A stretch of 64,000 bases of DNA from Serratia surfactantfaciens (GCF_001642805.2 NZ_CP016948.1:1116001-1180000); one strand, 5' to 3'. Numbered from the stretch's first letter, positions 40,409-50,354 are shown. The notes: generated from the sequence alone by a model not told the origin. Program-made: numbers and translations.

Positions 40409-42535
40409 ATGAACTCTCTGTTTGCCAGCACGGCGCGTGGATTGGAAGAACTGTTAAAAAGCGAGCTGGAAGCGCTTGGCGCTCACGACTGCAAAGTGGT
40501 GCAGGGTGGGGTACATTTTCAGGGTGACGATCGTCTTCTGTACCAAAGCCTGCTCTGGAGCCGCCTGGCTTCGCGCATTCTGTTGCCGCTGAACGAATTC
40601 CGCGTGCACAGCGACCTGGATCTGTACCTCGGGGTGCAGGCGATCGACTGGCCGAGCATTTTTGGCGTGGATAAAACCTTTGCCGTGCATTTCAGCGGCG
40701 TGAACGAAGAGATCCGCAACAGCCAGTATGGCGCGCTGAAGGTGAAAGACGCCATCGTCGACAGCTTCACCCGTAAACTGGACCAACGCCCGACGGTCGC
40801 CAAGCAGCAGCCGGATATTCGGGTTAACGTCTTCCTGCAACGCGATATGGCCAGCGTGGCCCTCGATCTGAGCGGCGAAGGCCTGCACCAGCGCGGCTAT
40901 CGCGATCTTACCGGCCAGGCGCCGCTGAAGGAAAACCTGGCGGCCGCCATCGTGCTGCGTTCCGGTTGGCAGTCGGGCACGCCGATGCTCGATCCGATGT
41001 GCGGCTCCGGCACGCTGTTGATCGAAGCGGCAATGATCGCCGCCGATCGTGCGCCGGGCCTGCACCGCCAACACTGGGGCTTCAGCGCCTGGAACGGTCA
41101 CGACGCCGACCTGTGGCGTGAAGTCACCACCGAAGCGCAGGTGCGCGCGCGCCGTGGCCTGCTGGAAACCCCCTCTCGCTTCTTCGGGTCCGATATCGAT
41201 CGCCGGGTGATTGAAATGGCGCGCGGCAACGCCCGCCGCGCCGGCGTCGCCGAGCTGATCACCTTCAACGTCGGTGACGTGGCGCGCTTGACCAATCCAC
41301 TGCCGGAAGGCCCGCACGGCACCGTGATCAGCAACCCGCCGTACGGCGAACGTCTGGAAAGCGAACCGGCATTGATCGCGCTGCACAACATGCTGGGTCG
41401 CGTGATGAAAAGCGCCTTTGGCGGCTGGCAGCTGTCATTGTTCAGCGCTTCGCCGGAGCTGTTGAGCTGCCTGCAGCTGCGCGCCGAGCGCCAGTTCAAG
41501 GCGAAGAACGGCCCGCTGGAGTGCGTGCAGAAAAACTATCAGCTGGCGGCAAACCCGGCCGGCGCCGCTACCGGCGGCGTGCAGGTGGCGGAAGATTTCG
41601 CCAACCGTCTGCGCAAGAACTTGAAGAAGCTCGACAAGTGGGCGAAGCAGCAAGGCATTGAATGCTACCGCTTGTACGACGCCGATCTGCCAGAATACAA
41701 CGTTGCGGTGGATCGCTACGGCAGCAAGGTGGTCGTGCAGGAGTATGCGCCGCCGAAAACCGTCGATGCGCAAAAAGCGCGTCAGCGCCTGTTCGATGTG
41801 ATCAACGCGACGTTGGCGGTGCTGGAACTGCCGTCGAATCAGCTGATCCTGAAAACCCGCGAGCGGCAGAAGGGTAAAAACCAGTACGAGAAACTGGCGC
41901 AAAAGGGCGAGTTCCTGTTGGTGGAAGAGTATAACGCCAAGCTGTGGGTCAACCTGACCGACTATCTCGATACCGGCCTGTTCCTCGATCACCGCATCGC
42001 GCGCCGCATGCTGGGCGAGATGAGCAACGGCAAAGACTTCCTCAACCTGTTTGCCTATACCGGCACCGCCAGCGTGCACGCCGGGCTGGGCGGCGCGCGC
42101 AGCACCACCACGGTGGACATGTCGCGCACCTATCTGGAATGGGCGGAGAAGAACCTGCGCGCCAACGGCCTGACCGGCCGCCAGCATCGGCTGATCCAGG
42201 CCGACTGCCTGTCTTGGCTGAGCAACGCCGACGAACAGTTCGACGTGATCTTCATCGATCCGCCGACGTTCTCCAACTCCAAGCGGATGGAGAACACCTT
42301 TGACGTGCAGCGCGATCATCTGGCGCTGATGAAAGATTTGAAACGGTTGCTGCGCCGCAACGGGACCATCATGTTCTCGAACAACAAGCGCGGTTTCCAA
42401 ATGGATATGGCAGGGCTGAGCGCGTTGGGTCTGGAGGCGAAAGAGATCACCGCCAAGACGCTGTCGCAGGATTTTGCCCGTAACCGTCAGATCCACAACT
42501 GCTGGCTGGTGACTCACGCCGGCGAAGGAAAATAA
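40409..42535 (+). CDS. rlmL: Bifunctional 23S rRNA methyltransferase RlmKL
   Basis: Makes m2G2445 (RlmL half) and m7G2069 (RlmK half) in 23S rRNA. It has 708 residues from the ATG at 40409; the longer in-frame start is rejected because [17 protein letters not shown] is the E. coli N-terminus. A THUMP domain lies at about 45-155. The RlmL domain has [15 protein letters not shown] and SNPPYGERL. The RlmK domain, from about 430, has [18 protein letters not shown] and [11 protein letters not shown]. It is followed by uup after 5 bases, so the two are probably co-transcribed. Confidence 0.97.
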   Translation: MNSLFASTARGLEELLKSELEALGAHDCKVVQGGVHFQGDDRLLYQSLLWSRLASRILLPLNEFRVHSDLDLYLGVQAIDWPSIFGVDKTFAVHFSGVNEEIRNSQYGALKVKDAIVDSFTRKLDQRPTVAKQQPDIRVNVFLQRDMASVALDLSGEGLHQRGYRDLTGQAPLKENLAAAIVLRSGWQSGTPMLDPMCGSGTLLIEAAMIAADRAPGLHRQHWGFSAWNGHDADLWREVTTEAQVRARRGLLETPSRFFGSDIDRRVIEMARGNARRAGVAELITFNVGDVARLTNPLPEGPHGTVISNPPYGERLESEPALIALHNMLGRVMKSAFGGWQLSLFSASPELLSCLQLRAERQFKAKNGPLECVQKNYQLAANPAGAATGGVQVAEDFANRLRKNLKKLDKWAKQQGIECYRLYDADLPEYNVAVDRYGSKVVVQEYAPPKTVDAQKARQRLFDVINATLAVLELPSNQLILKTRERQKGKNQYEKLAQKGEFLLVEEYNAKLWVNLTDYLDTGLFLDHRIARRMLGEMSNGKDFLNLFAYTGTASVHAGLGGARSTTTVDMSRTYLEWAEKNLRANGLTGRQHRLIQADCLSWLSNADEQFDVIFIDPPTFSNSKRMENTFDVQRDHLALMKDLKRLLRRNGTIMFSNNKRGFQMDMAGLSALGLEAKEITAKTLSQDFARNRQIHNCWLVTHAGEGK

Positions 42536-42540
42536 TTACT

Positions 42541-44445
42541 ATGTCGTTAATCAGCATGTCCGGCGCCTGGCTCTCTTTCAGCGATGCGCCGCTTTTAGAC
42601 AACACCGAAATTCATATCGAAGACAACGAGCGCGTGTGTCTTGTCGGGCGCAACGGCGCCGGTAAATCCACGCTGCTGAAGATCCTCGGCAAAGAGATCC
42701 CGCTGGACGACGGCCGGGTGATCTACGAACAGGATCTGATCGTGGCGCGCTTGCAACAGGATCCGCCGCGCAATATCGGCGGCAGCGTGTTCGATTTCGT
42801 GGCGGAAGGCGTCGCGGAGCAGGCGGAACACCTGAAGGCGTATCACGCGATCTCGCACCTGGTGGAAAGCGACCCGAGCGAGAAAAACCTGGCGCGCATG
42901 GCGCAAATCATGGAGATCCTCGATCACCAGGGGCTGTGGCAGCTCGACAGCCGCATCAGCGAAGTGCTGCTGCAGCTGGGGCTGAACGGCGACGCCGAAC
43001 TGTCTTCGCTGTCCGGCGGCTGGCTGCGTAAAGCGGCGCTGGGCCGCGCGCTGGTGAGCTCACCGCGCGTGCTGCTGCTCGACGAACCGACCAACCACCT
43101 GGATATCGAAACCATCGACTGGCTGGAAGGCTTCCTGAAAGAGTTCGACGGCAGCATCGTCTTCATCTCGCACGACCGTTCGTTTATCCGCAACATGGCG
43201 ACGCGCATCGTCGATCTGGATCGCGGCAAGCTGGTCTCCTGGCCGGGCAACTACGATCTGTATCTGCAGAGCAAAGAAGAAGCGCTGCGGGTGGAAGAGC
43301 TGCAAAACGCCGAGTTCGACCGCAAGCTGGCGCAGGAAGAGGTTTGGATCCGTCAGGGCATCAAGGCGCGCCGTACCCGCAACGAAGGCCGCGTGCGCGC
43401 GCTGAAGGCGCTGCGCGTCGAGCGTTCAGAGCGCCGTGAAGTGATGGGCACCGCCAAGATGCAGGTGGAAGAGGCGACCCGCTCCGGCAAAATCGTGTTC
43501 GAGCTGGAAGACGTCAATTATCAGGTCGGCGAGAAAGTGCTGGTGCGCGGTTTCTCCGCCCAGGTGCAACGCGGCGACAAGATTGCGCTGGTGGGGCCTA
43601 ACGGCTGCGGTAAAACCACGCTGCTGAAACTGATGCTCGGTCAGCTGAAAGCCGACAGCGGCCGCGTGCACTGCGGCACCAAGCTGGAAGTGGCTTATTT
43701 CGACCAGCACCGCGCCGATCTCGATCCGGAGCGCACGGTGATGGACAACCTGGCGGAAGGCAAGCAGGAAGTGATGGTCAACGGCCGCCCTCGTCACGTC
43801 TTGGGTTATCTGCAGGACTTCCTGTTCCACCCGAAACGCGCGATGACGCCGGTGAAGGCGTTGTCGGGCGGTGAGCGTAACCGTCTGCTGTTGGCTAAGC
43901 TGTTTCTGAAACCGAGCAATCTGCTGATCCTCGATGAACCAACCAACGATCTCGACGTCGAAACGCTGGAGCTGCTGGAAGAGCTGATCGACGGCTATCA
44001 GGGCACCGTGTTGCTGGTCAGTCACGATCGTCAGTTCGTCGACAACTCGGTGACCGAGTGCTGGATCTTCGAAGGCAATGGCGTGATCAACGCCTTCGTC
44101 GGCGGCTACTACGATGCGCATCACCAGCGCGCCACGGCGAAACCGATTCGCCAGGCGGCGCCGAGCGCGAACAAACCGGCGGCGGAGAAGAAGGCCGAAC
44201 AGCCGAAGAAGGCGGCGGCCAAGCTGAGCTACAACCTGCTGCGCGAACTGGAACAGCTGCCGCAGCGGCTCGAACAGCTGGAGGCGGAAATCGAAGCGCT
44301 GCAGGCGCAGATGAGCGACGCCGACTTCTTCACGCGGCCGCACAGCGAAACGCAAGAGGTGCTGACGGCGCTGGCTAACGCCGAGCAGGCGCTGGAGCAG
44401 GCCTTCGCCCGCTGGGAAGAGCTGGAAGCGATGAAAAACGGCTGA
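42541..44445 (+). CDS. uup: ABC-F ATPase Uup
   Basis: A soluble, ribosome-associated ABC-F protein with two ATPase domains and no membrane part, linked in E. coli to precise transposon excision and ribosome assembly. It has 634 residues. The first Walker A is GRNGAGKST (36-44) with signature SLSGGWLRKAALGRAL; the second Walker A is GPNGCGKTT (about 352-360) with LSGGERNRLLLAK. The arginine-rich inter-domain linker (KARRTRNEGRVRALKALRVE) and a C-terminal coiled coil after about 555, which binds DNA in E. coli, are both present. Confidence 0.97.
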   Translation: MSLISMSGAWLSFSDAPLLDNTEIHIEDNERVCLVGRNGAGKSTLLKILGKEIPLDDGRVIYEQDLIVARLQQDPPRNIGGSVFDFVAEGVAEQAEHLKAYHAISHLVESDPSEKNLARMAQIMEILDHQGLWQLDSRISEVLLQLGLNGDAELSSLSGGWLRKAALGRALVSSPRVLLLDEPTNHLDIETIDWLEGFLKEFDGSIVFISHDRSFIRNMATRIVDLDRGKLVSWPGNYDLYLQSKEEALRVEELQNAEFDRKLAQEEVWIRQGIKARRTRNEGRVRALKALRVERSERREVMGTAKMQVEEATRSGKIVFELEDVNYQVGEKVLVRGFSAQVQRGDKIALVGPNGCGKTTLLKLMLGQLKADSGRVHCGTKLEVAYFDQHRADLDPERTVMDNLAEGKQEVMVNGRPRHVLGYLQDFLFHPKRAMTPVKALSGGERNRLLLAKLFLKPSNLLILDEPTNDLDVETLELLEELIDGYQGTVLLVSHDRQFVDNSVTECWIFEGNGVINAFVGGYYDAHHQRATAKPIRQAAPSANKPAAEKKAEQPKKAAAKLSYNLLRELEQLPQRLEQLEAEIEALQAQMSDADFFTRPHSETQEVLTALANAEQALEQAFARWEELEAMKNG

Positions 44446-44451
44446 CCGTTG

Positions 44452-44485
44452 CGATACCGCCCGCGCGCTGCTGCGGGCGGTATCG
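44452..44485. repeat. 13-bp inverted repeat between uup and pqiA
   Basis: CGATACCGCCCGC (44452-44464) and GCGGGCGGTATCG (44473-44485) are perfect complements with an 8-base loop. No T-run follows. It lies 34 bases before the pqiA start. Confidence 0.85.
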
Positions 44486-44518
44486 ACGTGCCGGTGAGCA
44501 ACGTTATTTAGGAGGAAT

Positions 44519-45835
44519 ATGGTGTGTTCCCACAACAATCATCAGCAGCATAGTCATTCCGCACCGGCGGCGCAGCAGCAGGATAACCTGATACTGTGCC
44601 CGCAATGCGACATGCTGGTGGCGCTGCCGCCGCTGGCCTATGGCAGCAAAGCGGTATGCCCGCGCTGCAAAACCACGCTCAGCGCCCGCTGGGACGAGCC
44701 GCGTAAGCGGCCGATCGGTTACGCGCTCAGCGCGTTGTTCATGTTGGTGTTGGCCAACATTTTCCCGTTTATCAACATGCGCGTCGCCGGTCTCGGCAAC
44801 GAGATCCGACTGATTCAAATTCCGGAAGTCATGGTGGCGGAAGACTACGCCAGCATGGCCACGCTGTTTATGGTGTTCGTGCAGCTGATCCCGGCGTTCT
44901 GCATGGTGGCGATCATCCTGCTGTGCGCCAAAGTGCGACTGCCGCTGGGGCTTAAAGAGTGGATGGCCAGGGTGCTGTTCCAGTTCAAGACCTGGTGCAT
45001 GGTGGAGATTTTCCTCGCCGGGGTGCTGGTCAGCTTCGTCAAGCTGATGGCCTACGGCGACATCGGCATCGGCAGCAGCTTCGTGCCGTATTGCCTGTTC
45101 TGTCTGCTGCAGGTTCGCGCCTTCCAGTGCGTAGATCGGCGCTGGCTGTGGCAGGACATCGAGCCGGCGCCGCGTCTCGATCGCCCGCTGACGGTGGGGC
45201 GCACCGGCATGCGCCAGGGCGTGCGCTCCTGCGCCTGCTGCACGGCGATTCTGCCGGCCAGTCAGGTGCGCTGCCCGCGCTGCCACACCAAGGGCTACGT
45301 GCGCCGCCGCCACAGCCTGCAATGGACGCTGGCGCTGCTCGTAACCTCCATCATGCTGTATATTCCGGCCAACCTGATGCCGATCATGGTGACCGAGGCG
45401 CTGGGCAACAAGATGAACTCCACCATCATGGCGGGGGTGATCCTGCTGTGGGGAGACGGTTCTTACCCGGTGGCGATGGTGATTTTCATCGCCAGTATCA
45501 TGGTGCCGTCGCTGAAAATGCTGGCGATCGGCTGGCTGTGCTGGGACGCCAACGGCAGGAAGAAGCCGCGCGCCGACAGCGAGCGCATGCATCTGATTTA
45601 TGAAGTGGTCGAATTCGTTGGCCGCTGGTCAATGATCGACGTGTTTGTGATCGCCGTATTGTCGGCGTTGGTGCGAATGGGGCAGTTGATGAGCATTTAT
45701 CCCGCGACGGGCGCCGTGCTGTTCGCGCTGGTGGTGATCCTCACCATGTTCGCCGCCATGACATTTGATCCCCGGCTGACCTGGGATCGCGCAAGTGAAA
45801 CAATCAACAAGGAGCCGCAAGGTGACGGAAAATAA
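44519..45835 (+). CDS. pqiA: Intermembrane transport protein PqiA
   Basis: Inner-membrane component of the Pqi lipid-transport system linking the two membranes, induced by paraquat in E. coli. It has 438 residues. Two zinc-ribbon-like units (CPQC...CPRC near residues 28-56; CACC...CPRC near 237-262) each precede a block of about four membrane helices. Repeated motifs SEDYASL-like (AEDYASMATLF) and VEFVGRWSMIDVF are typical. AGGAGG lies just before the ATG. The N-terminus is longer and His/Gln-rich compared with E. coli. Confidence 0.95.
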   Translation: MVCSHNNHQQHSHSAPAAQQQDNLILCPQCDMLVALPPLAYGSKAVCPRCKTTLSARWDEPRKRPIGYALSALFMLVLANIFPFINMRVAGLGNEIRLIQIPEVMVAEDYASMATLFMVFVQLIPAFCMVAIILLCAKVRLPLGLKEWMARVLFQFKTWCMVEIFLAGVLVSFVKLMAYGDIGIGSSFVPYCLFCLLQVRAFQCVDRRWLWQDIEPAPRLDRPLTVGRTGMRQGVRSCACCTAILPASQVRCPRCHTKGYVRRRHSLQWTLALLVTSIMLYIPANLMPIMVTEALGNKMNSTIMAGVILLWGDGSYPVAMVIFIASIMVPSLKMLAIGWLCWDANGRKKPRADSERMHLIYEVVEFVGRWSMIDVFVIAVLSALVRMGQLMSIYPATGAVLFALVVILTMFAAMTFDPRLTWDRASETINKEPQGDGK

Positions 45836-47468
45836 TCATAGCGTCGCGGACGTTGAGAAGATCAAACGCTGGTCGCCGGTGTGGATCATTCCCATCGTGA
45901 CCGCGCTGATCGGCGCCTGGATCCTGTTTTACCACTTCAGCCATCAGGGGCCGGTGGTGACGCTGGTCACTACGACGGCGGAAGGGCTGGAAGCGGGTAA
46001 AACCAAAATCAAAAGCCGCAGCGTTGACGTCGGCGTGGTGGAAACCGTCACGCTGAGCGATGACCTGAGCAAGGTGATGGTGCAGGCGCGCCTTAATTCC
46101 GGCATGGAGAAATTGCTGCGCCAGGACTCTGCCTTTTGGGTGGTGAAGCCGCAGATCGGCCGTGAAGGCGTCTCCGGCTTGGGTACGCTGCTCTCCGGCG
46201 CCTATATCGAACTGCAGCCGGGCAGCAAGGGTAAAGACGGCAAAGACAACTATCAGCTGCTCGATGCGCCGCCGCTGGCGTCTCCGGACGCCAAAGGGCT
46301 GCGCATCGTGCTGGACAGCGAAAAATCGGGCCAGCTTAACGCCGGCGATCCGGTGCTGTTCCGCGGCTATCGCGTCGGGTCGGTGGAGACCAGTTACTTC
46401 GATCCTAAAGAGCGCGCCATGCGCTATCAGCTGTTCATCACCGCGCCTTATGACCAACTGGTTACCACCAACGTGCGCTTCTGGAAAGACAGCGGCGTGG
46501 CGTTCGACATGTCGGCGCAGGGCATGCGGGTGGAGATGGGGTCGTTGACCACGCTGTTCAGCGGCGGTGTCAGCTTCGATGTGCCGGACGGCTGGGATCG
46601 CGGTGAGCAGGCGAAAGAGAAGGCGGAATACCAGCTGTTCGACAACCAGCGCAGCACGCAGGATTCGCTGTATACCGTGCATAAAGACTACCTGCTGTTC
46701 TTCTCCGATTCGGTACGCGGCCTGCAGCCGGGCGCGCCGGTCGAGTTCCGTGGCATCCGTTTGGGCACGGTGGCGCAGGTGCCGTTCTATAAAGAGGGCA
46801 TGGCGCAGCGTCTGGATAACGATTACCGCATTCCGGTGCTGATCCGTATCGAGCCGGATCGTTTCCAGAAACAGCTGGGCGGCAACTTCGATATCGAAGG
46901 CCACTTGAAAGACGCCGAGTCCCGCGGCATGCGCGCTTCGATGAAGTCCGCTAACCTGCTGACCGGTTCGCTGTATATCGATCTCGACTTCTATCCGCAG
47001 GAGAAGGCGTGGAAAGGGCCGCGTGAGGTCTTCGGTTATCCGCTGATGCCGACCACCAGCGGCGGTTTGGCACAGATCCAGCAGAAGCTGATGCAGACGC
47101 TGGACAAGATCAACGCGATGCCGATCAATCCGATGATCAACGAGGCGACCAAAACGCTGGCGGAAAGCCAGAAAACCATGAAGTCGACGCAGCAGACCAT
47201 GAAGTCGCTGAACGACATCATCGCCAGCAAAGAGATGCAGGCGCTGCCGCAGGATATGCAGAAAACGCTGCTGGAGCTGAACCGCAGCATGAAAGGGTTC
47301 CAGCCTGGCTCACCGGCTTACAACAAGATGGTGGGCGACATGCAGCGCCTCGACCAGGTGTTGCGTGAGCTGCAGCCGGTGCTGCGCACCCTGAATGAGA
47401 AGAGCAACGCGCTGGTGTTTGAAGCCGCTGGCAGCAATGACCCTCAGCCGAAGAAGGCCACTAAATGA
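45822..47468 (+). CDS. pqiB: Intermembrane transport protein PqiB
   Basis: A periplasm-spanning MCE protein forming a lipid-conducting tube between PqiA and PqiC. It has 548 residues from the GTG at 45822 (E. coli 546). I choose this GTG because AAGGAG lies 7 bases upstream and the following sequence aligns with the E. coli start; the earlier GTG at 45795 has no such site. One N-terminal membrane helix (about 21-43) precedes three MCE domains (beginning near 48, 165 and 292). A helical C-terminal segment (about 430-530) forms the needle. It overlaps pqiA by 14 bp. Confidence 0.94.
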   Translation: MTENNHSVADVEKIKRWSPVWIIPIVTALIGAWILFYHFSHQGPVVTLVTTTAEGLEAGKTKIKSRSVDVGVVETVTLSDDLSKVMVQARLNSGMEKLLRQDSAFWVVKPQIGREGVSGLGTLLSGAYIELQPGSKGKDGKDNYQLLDAPPLASPDAKGLRIVLDSEKSGQLNAGDPVLFRGYRVGSVETSYFDPKERAMRYQLFITAPYDQLVTTNVRFWKDSGVAFDMSAQGMRVEMGSLTTLFSGGVSFDVPDGWDRGEQAKEKAEYQLFDNQRSTQDSLYTVHKDYLLFFSDSVRGLQPGAPVEFRGIRLGTVAQVPFYKEGMAQRLDNDYRIPVLIRIEPDRFQKQLGGNFDIEGHLKDAESRGMRASMKSANLLTGSLYIDLDFYPQEKAWKGPREVFGYPLMPTTSGGLAQIQQKLMQTLDKINAMPINPMINEATKTLAESQKTMKSTQQTMKSLNDIIASKEMQALPQDMQKTLLELNRSMKGFQPGSPAYNKMVGDMQRLDQVLRELQPVLRTLNEKSNALVFEAAGSNDPQPKKATK

Positions 47469-48025
47469 TGAAATGGATCCCGGTAGCCCTGGCGCTGTTG
47501 CTCAGCGCCTGCAGCAGTTCACCACAGAAGACCTACTATCAGTTGCCGGCGCTGGGCGCGCCGGCGGCGGTCAGCAGCAGCGGCGCCTCCACGCGCCAGC
47601 TGTGGCTGGAGCACGTGAGCGTGGCGGATTATCTGGCGCAGAGCGGCGTGGTGTATCAGACCAACGACGTCCAGTACGTGATAGCCCAAAATAACCTGTG
47701 GGCCAGCCCGCTCGACCAGCAGCTGCAGCAAACGCTGGTCACCAACCTGAGCAGCGCGCTGCCGGGCTGGGTGGTCTCTTCGCAGCCGATGAGCAGCGAT
47801 CAGGATGTGCTGAACGTGACCATCAGCGGTTTCCACGGCCGCTTTGACGGTAAAGCGATCATTCGCGGCGAGTGGGTGCTGAACCGCCAGGGGCGTTTGA
47901 TCAAACGGCCGTTCAGCCTGGAGCTGAAACAGGGTGAGGACGGTTATGACGCCCTGGTGCGCACCCTGGCGCAGGGCTGGCAGCAGGAGGCTCAGGCTAT
48001 CGCAACACAGATGGGCGGCATTTAG
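47465..48025 (+). CDS. pqiC: Outer-membrane lipoprotein PqiC
   Basis: Lipoprotein end of the Pqi system (older name ymbA), anchored in the outer membrane. It has 186 residues. The signal MMKWIPVALALLLSAC ends in a lipobox LSAC, with acylation at Cys16. Ser at +2 favours Lol sorting to the outer membrane. WASPLDQQLQQTLV and GWVVSSQPMS are shared with E. coli. The start overlaps the pqiB stop (ATGA). Confidence 0.94.
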   Translation: MMKWIPVALALLLSACSSSPQKTYYQLPALGAPAAVSSSGASTRQLWLEHVSVADYLAQSGVVYQTNDVQYVIAQNNLWASPLDQQLQQTLVTNLSSALPGWVVSSQPMSSDQDVLNVTISGFHGRFDGKAIIRGEWVLNRQGRLIKRPFSLELKQGEDGYDALVRTLAQGWQQEAQAIATQMGGI

Positions 48026-48049
48026 TCATAATTTGGTCTAAAATCATCT

Positions 48050-48098
48050 AATCCCTGTCGGCGTGAAAAGTCTTTTTTTCTCATCGGCAGGGATTTTT
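48050..48098 (+). terminator. pqiABC terminator
   Basis: AATCCCTGTCGG pairs with TCGGCAGGGATT (with one G-U and one end mismatch) and TTT follows. It lies 24 bases after the pqiC stop. Confidence 0.7.
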
Positions 48099-48234
48099 AT
48101 TTCATTTCAAACAGTTAAATCCTTTCCCTGCAGATCAGCCACTTAGCCTTTTCCGCGTGTGTAGCTCACAAATATGACATTGGCGTGAATTTTGCGCATT
48201 GATCTTCTGCTCTTTTAGCGCTATTGATTACTCG

Positions 48235-48255
48235 TGGCTGCGCAAAAAGCAGCCA
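48235..48255 (+). other. Hairpin in the rmf leader
   Basis: TGGCTGC-GCAAAAA-GCAGCCA, perfect 7-bp stem, 40 bases before the rmf ATG, probably in the 5' untranslated region. Confidence 0.6.
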
Positions 48256-48295
48256 TTGTTTTCTTTCCACCAGACCAAAATGAGGGAAACGAGGC

Positions 48296-48466
48296 ATGAA
48301 GAGACAGAAACGCGATCGTCTGGAAAGGGCGCATTCGAGAGGGTATCAGGCAGGTATTTTAGGGCGTTCCAGGGAACATTGTCCCTACCAATCATCAGTG
48401 GACGCCCGGTCTCAATGGCTGGGAGGTTGGCGAGAAGCCATGGAAGACAGGGCTGTGACCGCTTAA
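48296..48466 (+). CDS. rmf: Ribosome modulation factor RMF
   Basis: A 56-residue, strongly basic protein that dimerises 70S ribosomes into inactive 100S particles in stationary phase. MKRQKRDRLERAHSRGYQAG and the end QWLGGWREAMEDRAVTA match E. coli RMF (55 residues). AACGAGGC precedes the ATG. The gene is short and easily missed by length-filtered gene calling. It lies between pqiC and an inserted leftward pair of genes; in E. coli it is directly followed by fabA. A good terminator follows. Confidence 0.96.
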   Translation: MKRQKRDRLERAHSRGYQAGILGRSREHCPYQSSVDARSQWLGGWREAMEDRAVTA

Positions 48467-48492
48467 GCGGCTCCCTGTCAAATAAAAGGAAT

Positions 48493-48519
48493 AACCTCCG
48501 CCCTTTGGCGGAGGTTTTT
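48493..48519 (+). terminator. rmf terminator
   Basis: AACCTCCGCC-CTTT-GGCGGAGGTT followed by TTT, 26 bases after the rmf stop. Confidence 0.9.
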
Positions 48520-48529
48520 GTTTCAGCGT

Positions 48530-49807
48530 TTACTCATCCCGCCAGCGTTTCAACAAAATACTCGCATTCACGCCGCCAAACCCGAAGCCGTTTGATAAGG
48601 CGTAGGTCATGTTCATCGACTCCGCCTGTTTCGCGACCAGGTGCAGGCCTGCCGCCGCCGGATCGGGGTTATCCAGATTCAGCGTCGCGGGGGCTATCTG
48701 ATCGCGCAGGGCCAGGGCGGTAAAGATGGTTTCCAGCCCGCCAGCGGCGCCAAGCAGGTGCCCGGTCGCTGATTTTGTCGAGGTCACGGCGACAGTTCCG
48801 GCGCTGCCAAACAAATGTTTGATGGCGTTGATTTCGCCCAAATCGCCGACGGGGGTCGAGGTCGCATGCGCGTTTAAGTGCTGAACTTCCTCGGGGGCGA
48901 CGTTCGCTTGCTTCAGCGCGATTTTCATCGCCCGATAGGCGCCGTTACCGTCTTCAGCGCCGGAGGTCATGTGGTAGGCATCGGCGCTGGTGCCATAACC
49001 GACGATTTCCGCGAGCGGCGTGGCGCCGCGCGCCAGCGCGTGTTCCAGCGTTTCAATCACCAGCATGCCGGCGCCTTCCCCCATGACAAACCCGTCCCGG
49101 GCGCTGTCGAAGGGCCGGGAGGCCTGGCGCGCCAATTCGGCCGGTGCAGTGGACATGGCGCGCGCGGCGGCGAAGCCGCCCAGACTGACGGTATCTATCG
49201 CGGCCTCGGTACCGCCGCATAGCGCAATATCGGCCTCATCATTGCGGATCAGACGCACCGCATCGCCAATGGCCTGCACGCCGGCCGCGCAGGCGGTGAC
49301 CGGGGCGCCAATCGGGCCTTTGAAGCGGTGCTTGATTGACACATGCCCGGCCGCCAGGTTGACGAGGAAAGAGGGGATGGTGAACGGCGACAGGCGCTTG
49401 GCGCCTCGGCTGTCCGTGGTGCGTACCGCCTGGGCAATCGCCGGGAAACCGCCAATGCCCGAGGCAATGACGGTGGCGGTGCGCTCCTGTTTTTCCTCCG
49501 TATCGGCTATCCAGCTGGCCTGACGAATGGCTTCGTCCGCCGCCGCGATGGCAAACAGGATAAAGCGATCCATTTTCTTTTGGTCCTTGGGGGCGACGGC
49601 AGCGTCGGCGTTGAATCCCGCCTCGGCATCTTGCGCCAGCTCGGGAACCTGTCCTCCCACCTTGACCGGCAGCTCTGCCACGATCTCTTCAGGCAGAGGA
49701 CGAATACCGGATTCCCCGTTTAACAAACGCTGCCAGATGGTCTCTACGCCGCACCCTAGCGGTGAAACGGCGCCCATGCCGGTAATGACGATACGACGAT
49801 GGTTCAT
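48530..49807 (-). CDS. Extra FabF-like beta-ketoacyl-ACP synthase
   Basis: A 425-residue condensing enzyme (thiolase fold, KAS II type) that would extend acyl-ACP with malonyl-ACP. The Cys-His-His triad is complete: Cys173 in VTACAAGVQAIGDA, His314 in LNAHATSTPVGD and His350 in KSATGHLLGAAG, with Lys345. The usual C-A/S-T-G after the cysteine is C-A-A-G. The overall sequence (KKMDRFI, ISPFTIPSFLVNLAAGHVSIKH-like blocks) looks closer to alphaproteobacterial FabF than to enteric FabF, from memory. It overlaps the HxlR-type regulator gene by four bases and lies downstream of fabA. It is absent here in E. coli; the housekeeping fabF is normally in the fab cluster elsewhere. Confidence 0.9.
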   Translation of the reverse strand: MNHRRIVITGMGAVSPLGCGVETIWQRLLNGESGIRPLPEEIVAELPVKVGGQVPELAQDAEAGFNADAAVAPKDQKKMDRFILFAIAAADEAIRQASWIADTEEKQERTATVIASGIGGFPAIAQAVRTTDSRGAKRLSPFTIPSFLVNLAAGHVSIKHRFKGPIGAPVTACAAGVQAIGDAVRLIRNDEADIALCGGTEAAIDTVSLGGFAAARAMSTAPAELARQASRPFDSARDGFVMGEGAGMLVIETLEHALARGATPLAEIVGYGTSADAYHMTSGAEDGNGAYRAMKIALKQANVAPEEVQHLNAHATSTPVGDLGEINAIKHLFGSAGTVAVTSTKSATGHLLGAAGGLETIFTALALRDQIAPATLNLDNPDPAAAGLHLVAKQAESMNMTYALSNGFGFGGVNASILLKRWRDE

Positions 49808-50331
49808 GATGTCTCCTTGGTCAATTCTGGGAAATTTTCGAGGCGCCGGCGCCGCATCAACTCGGCGCGCTGATGTATGCCGTCGCTGGCCGCCGGCCCT
49901 GGCGCCAACGTAATAAACCGTTGCGGCACCGGTTGCTGAGTGTCGTGATTGATCAACTGTACCTCGATCGGTTGATCGGAACGGCTGTCGATCAATTGGG
50001 CGCTGATGTCACCGTCGGTCAGATGGCGATTACCCCATTGCGAGAGGGCAGCCAGCACGGGGAGAAAATCGTTGCCGCGCTCGGTGAGCAGATACTGATA
50101 GCGCGCCGGCCGCGTTTGATAGAGTTCCTTATGCAGAATGCCGTGGGCGACCAAATCCTTCAGCCGTCGGGCCAGCAGAGTTGGCGACATCCCCAGGCTC
50201 TGCTGGAATTCGTCGAATCGGGAGAGCCCTTGAAAGGCGTCGCGCAGAATCAGGATGCTCCACCATTCTCCGACGAGATCCAATGAGCGCGCAACCGGGC
50301 AAGGCGCATCGCTAAAACAGGTTTTTTGCAT
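49804..50331 (-). CDS. HxlR-family transcriptional regulator
   Basis: A 175-residue winged-helix regulator. The HxlR core (about 11-100) is clear: CPVARSLDLVGEWWSILILRDAFQG, then FDEFQQSLGMSPTLLARRL (recognition region) and LTERGNDFLPVL. Cys5 and Cys11 at the N-terminus are in the place where related regulators sense quinones, aldehydes or oxidants. The C-terminal 75 residues form an extension. I choose the ATG at 50331 (AAGGA 5 bases upstream) over one 7 codons earlier. Its stop overlaps the start of the ketoacyl synthase (ATGA), so it probably controls that gene and itself. Confidence 0.9.
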   Translation of the reverse strand: MQKTCFSDAPCPVARSLDLVGEWWSILILRDAFQGLSRFDEFQQSLGMSPTLLARRLKDLVAHGILHKELYQTRPARYQYLLTERGNDFLPVLAALSQWGNRHLTDGDISAQLIDSRSDQPIEVQLINHDTQQPVPQRFITLAPGPAASDGIHQRAELMRRRRLENFPELTKETS

Positions 50332-50354
50332 TTGATTCCTTTGTAAGTACATTT

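Noticed and set aside
48154..48175. GTGTGTAGCTCACA before rmf as a CRP site
   Set aside because: Only the right half-site TCACA fits; aligned at N6 spacing, the left half does not match TGTGA.
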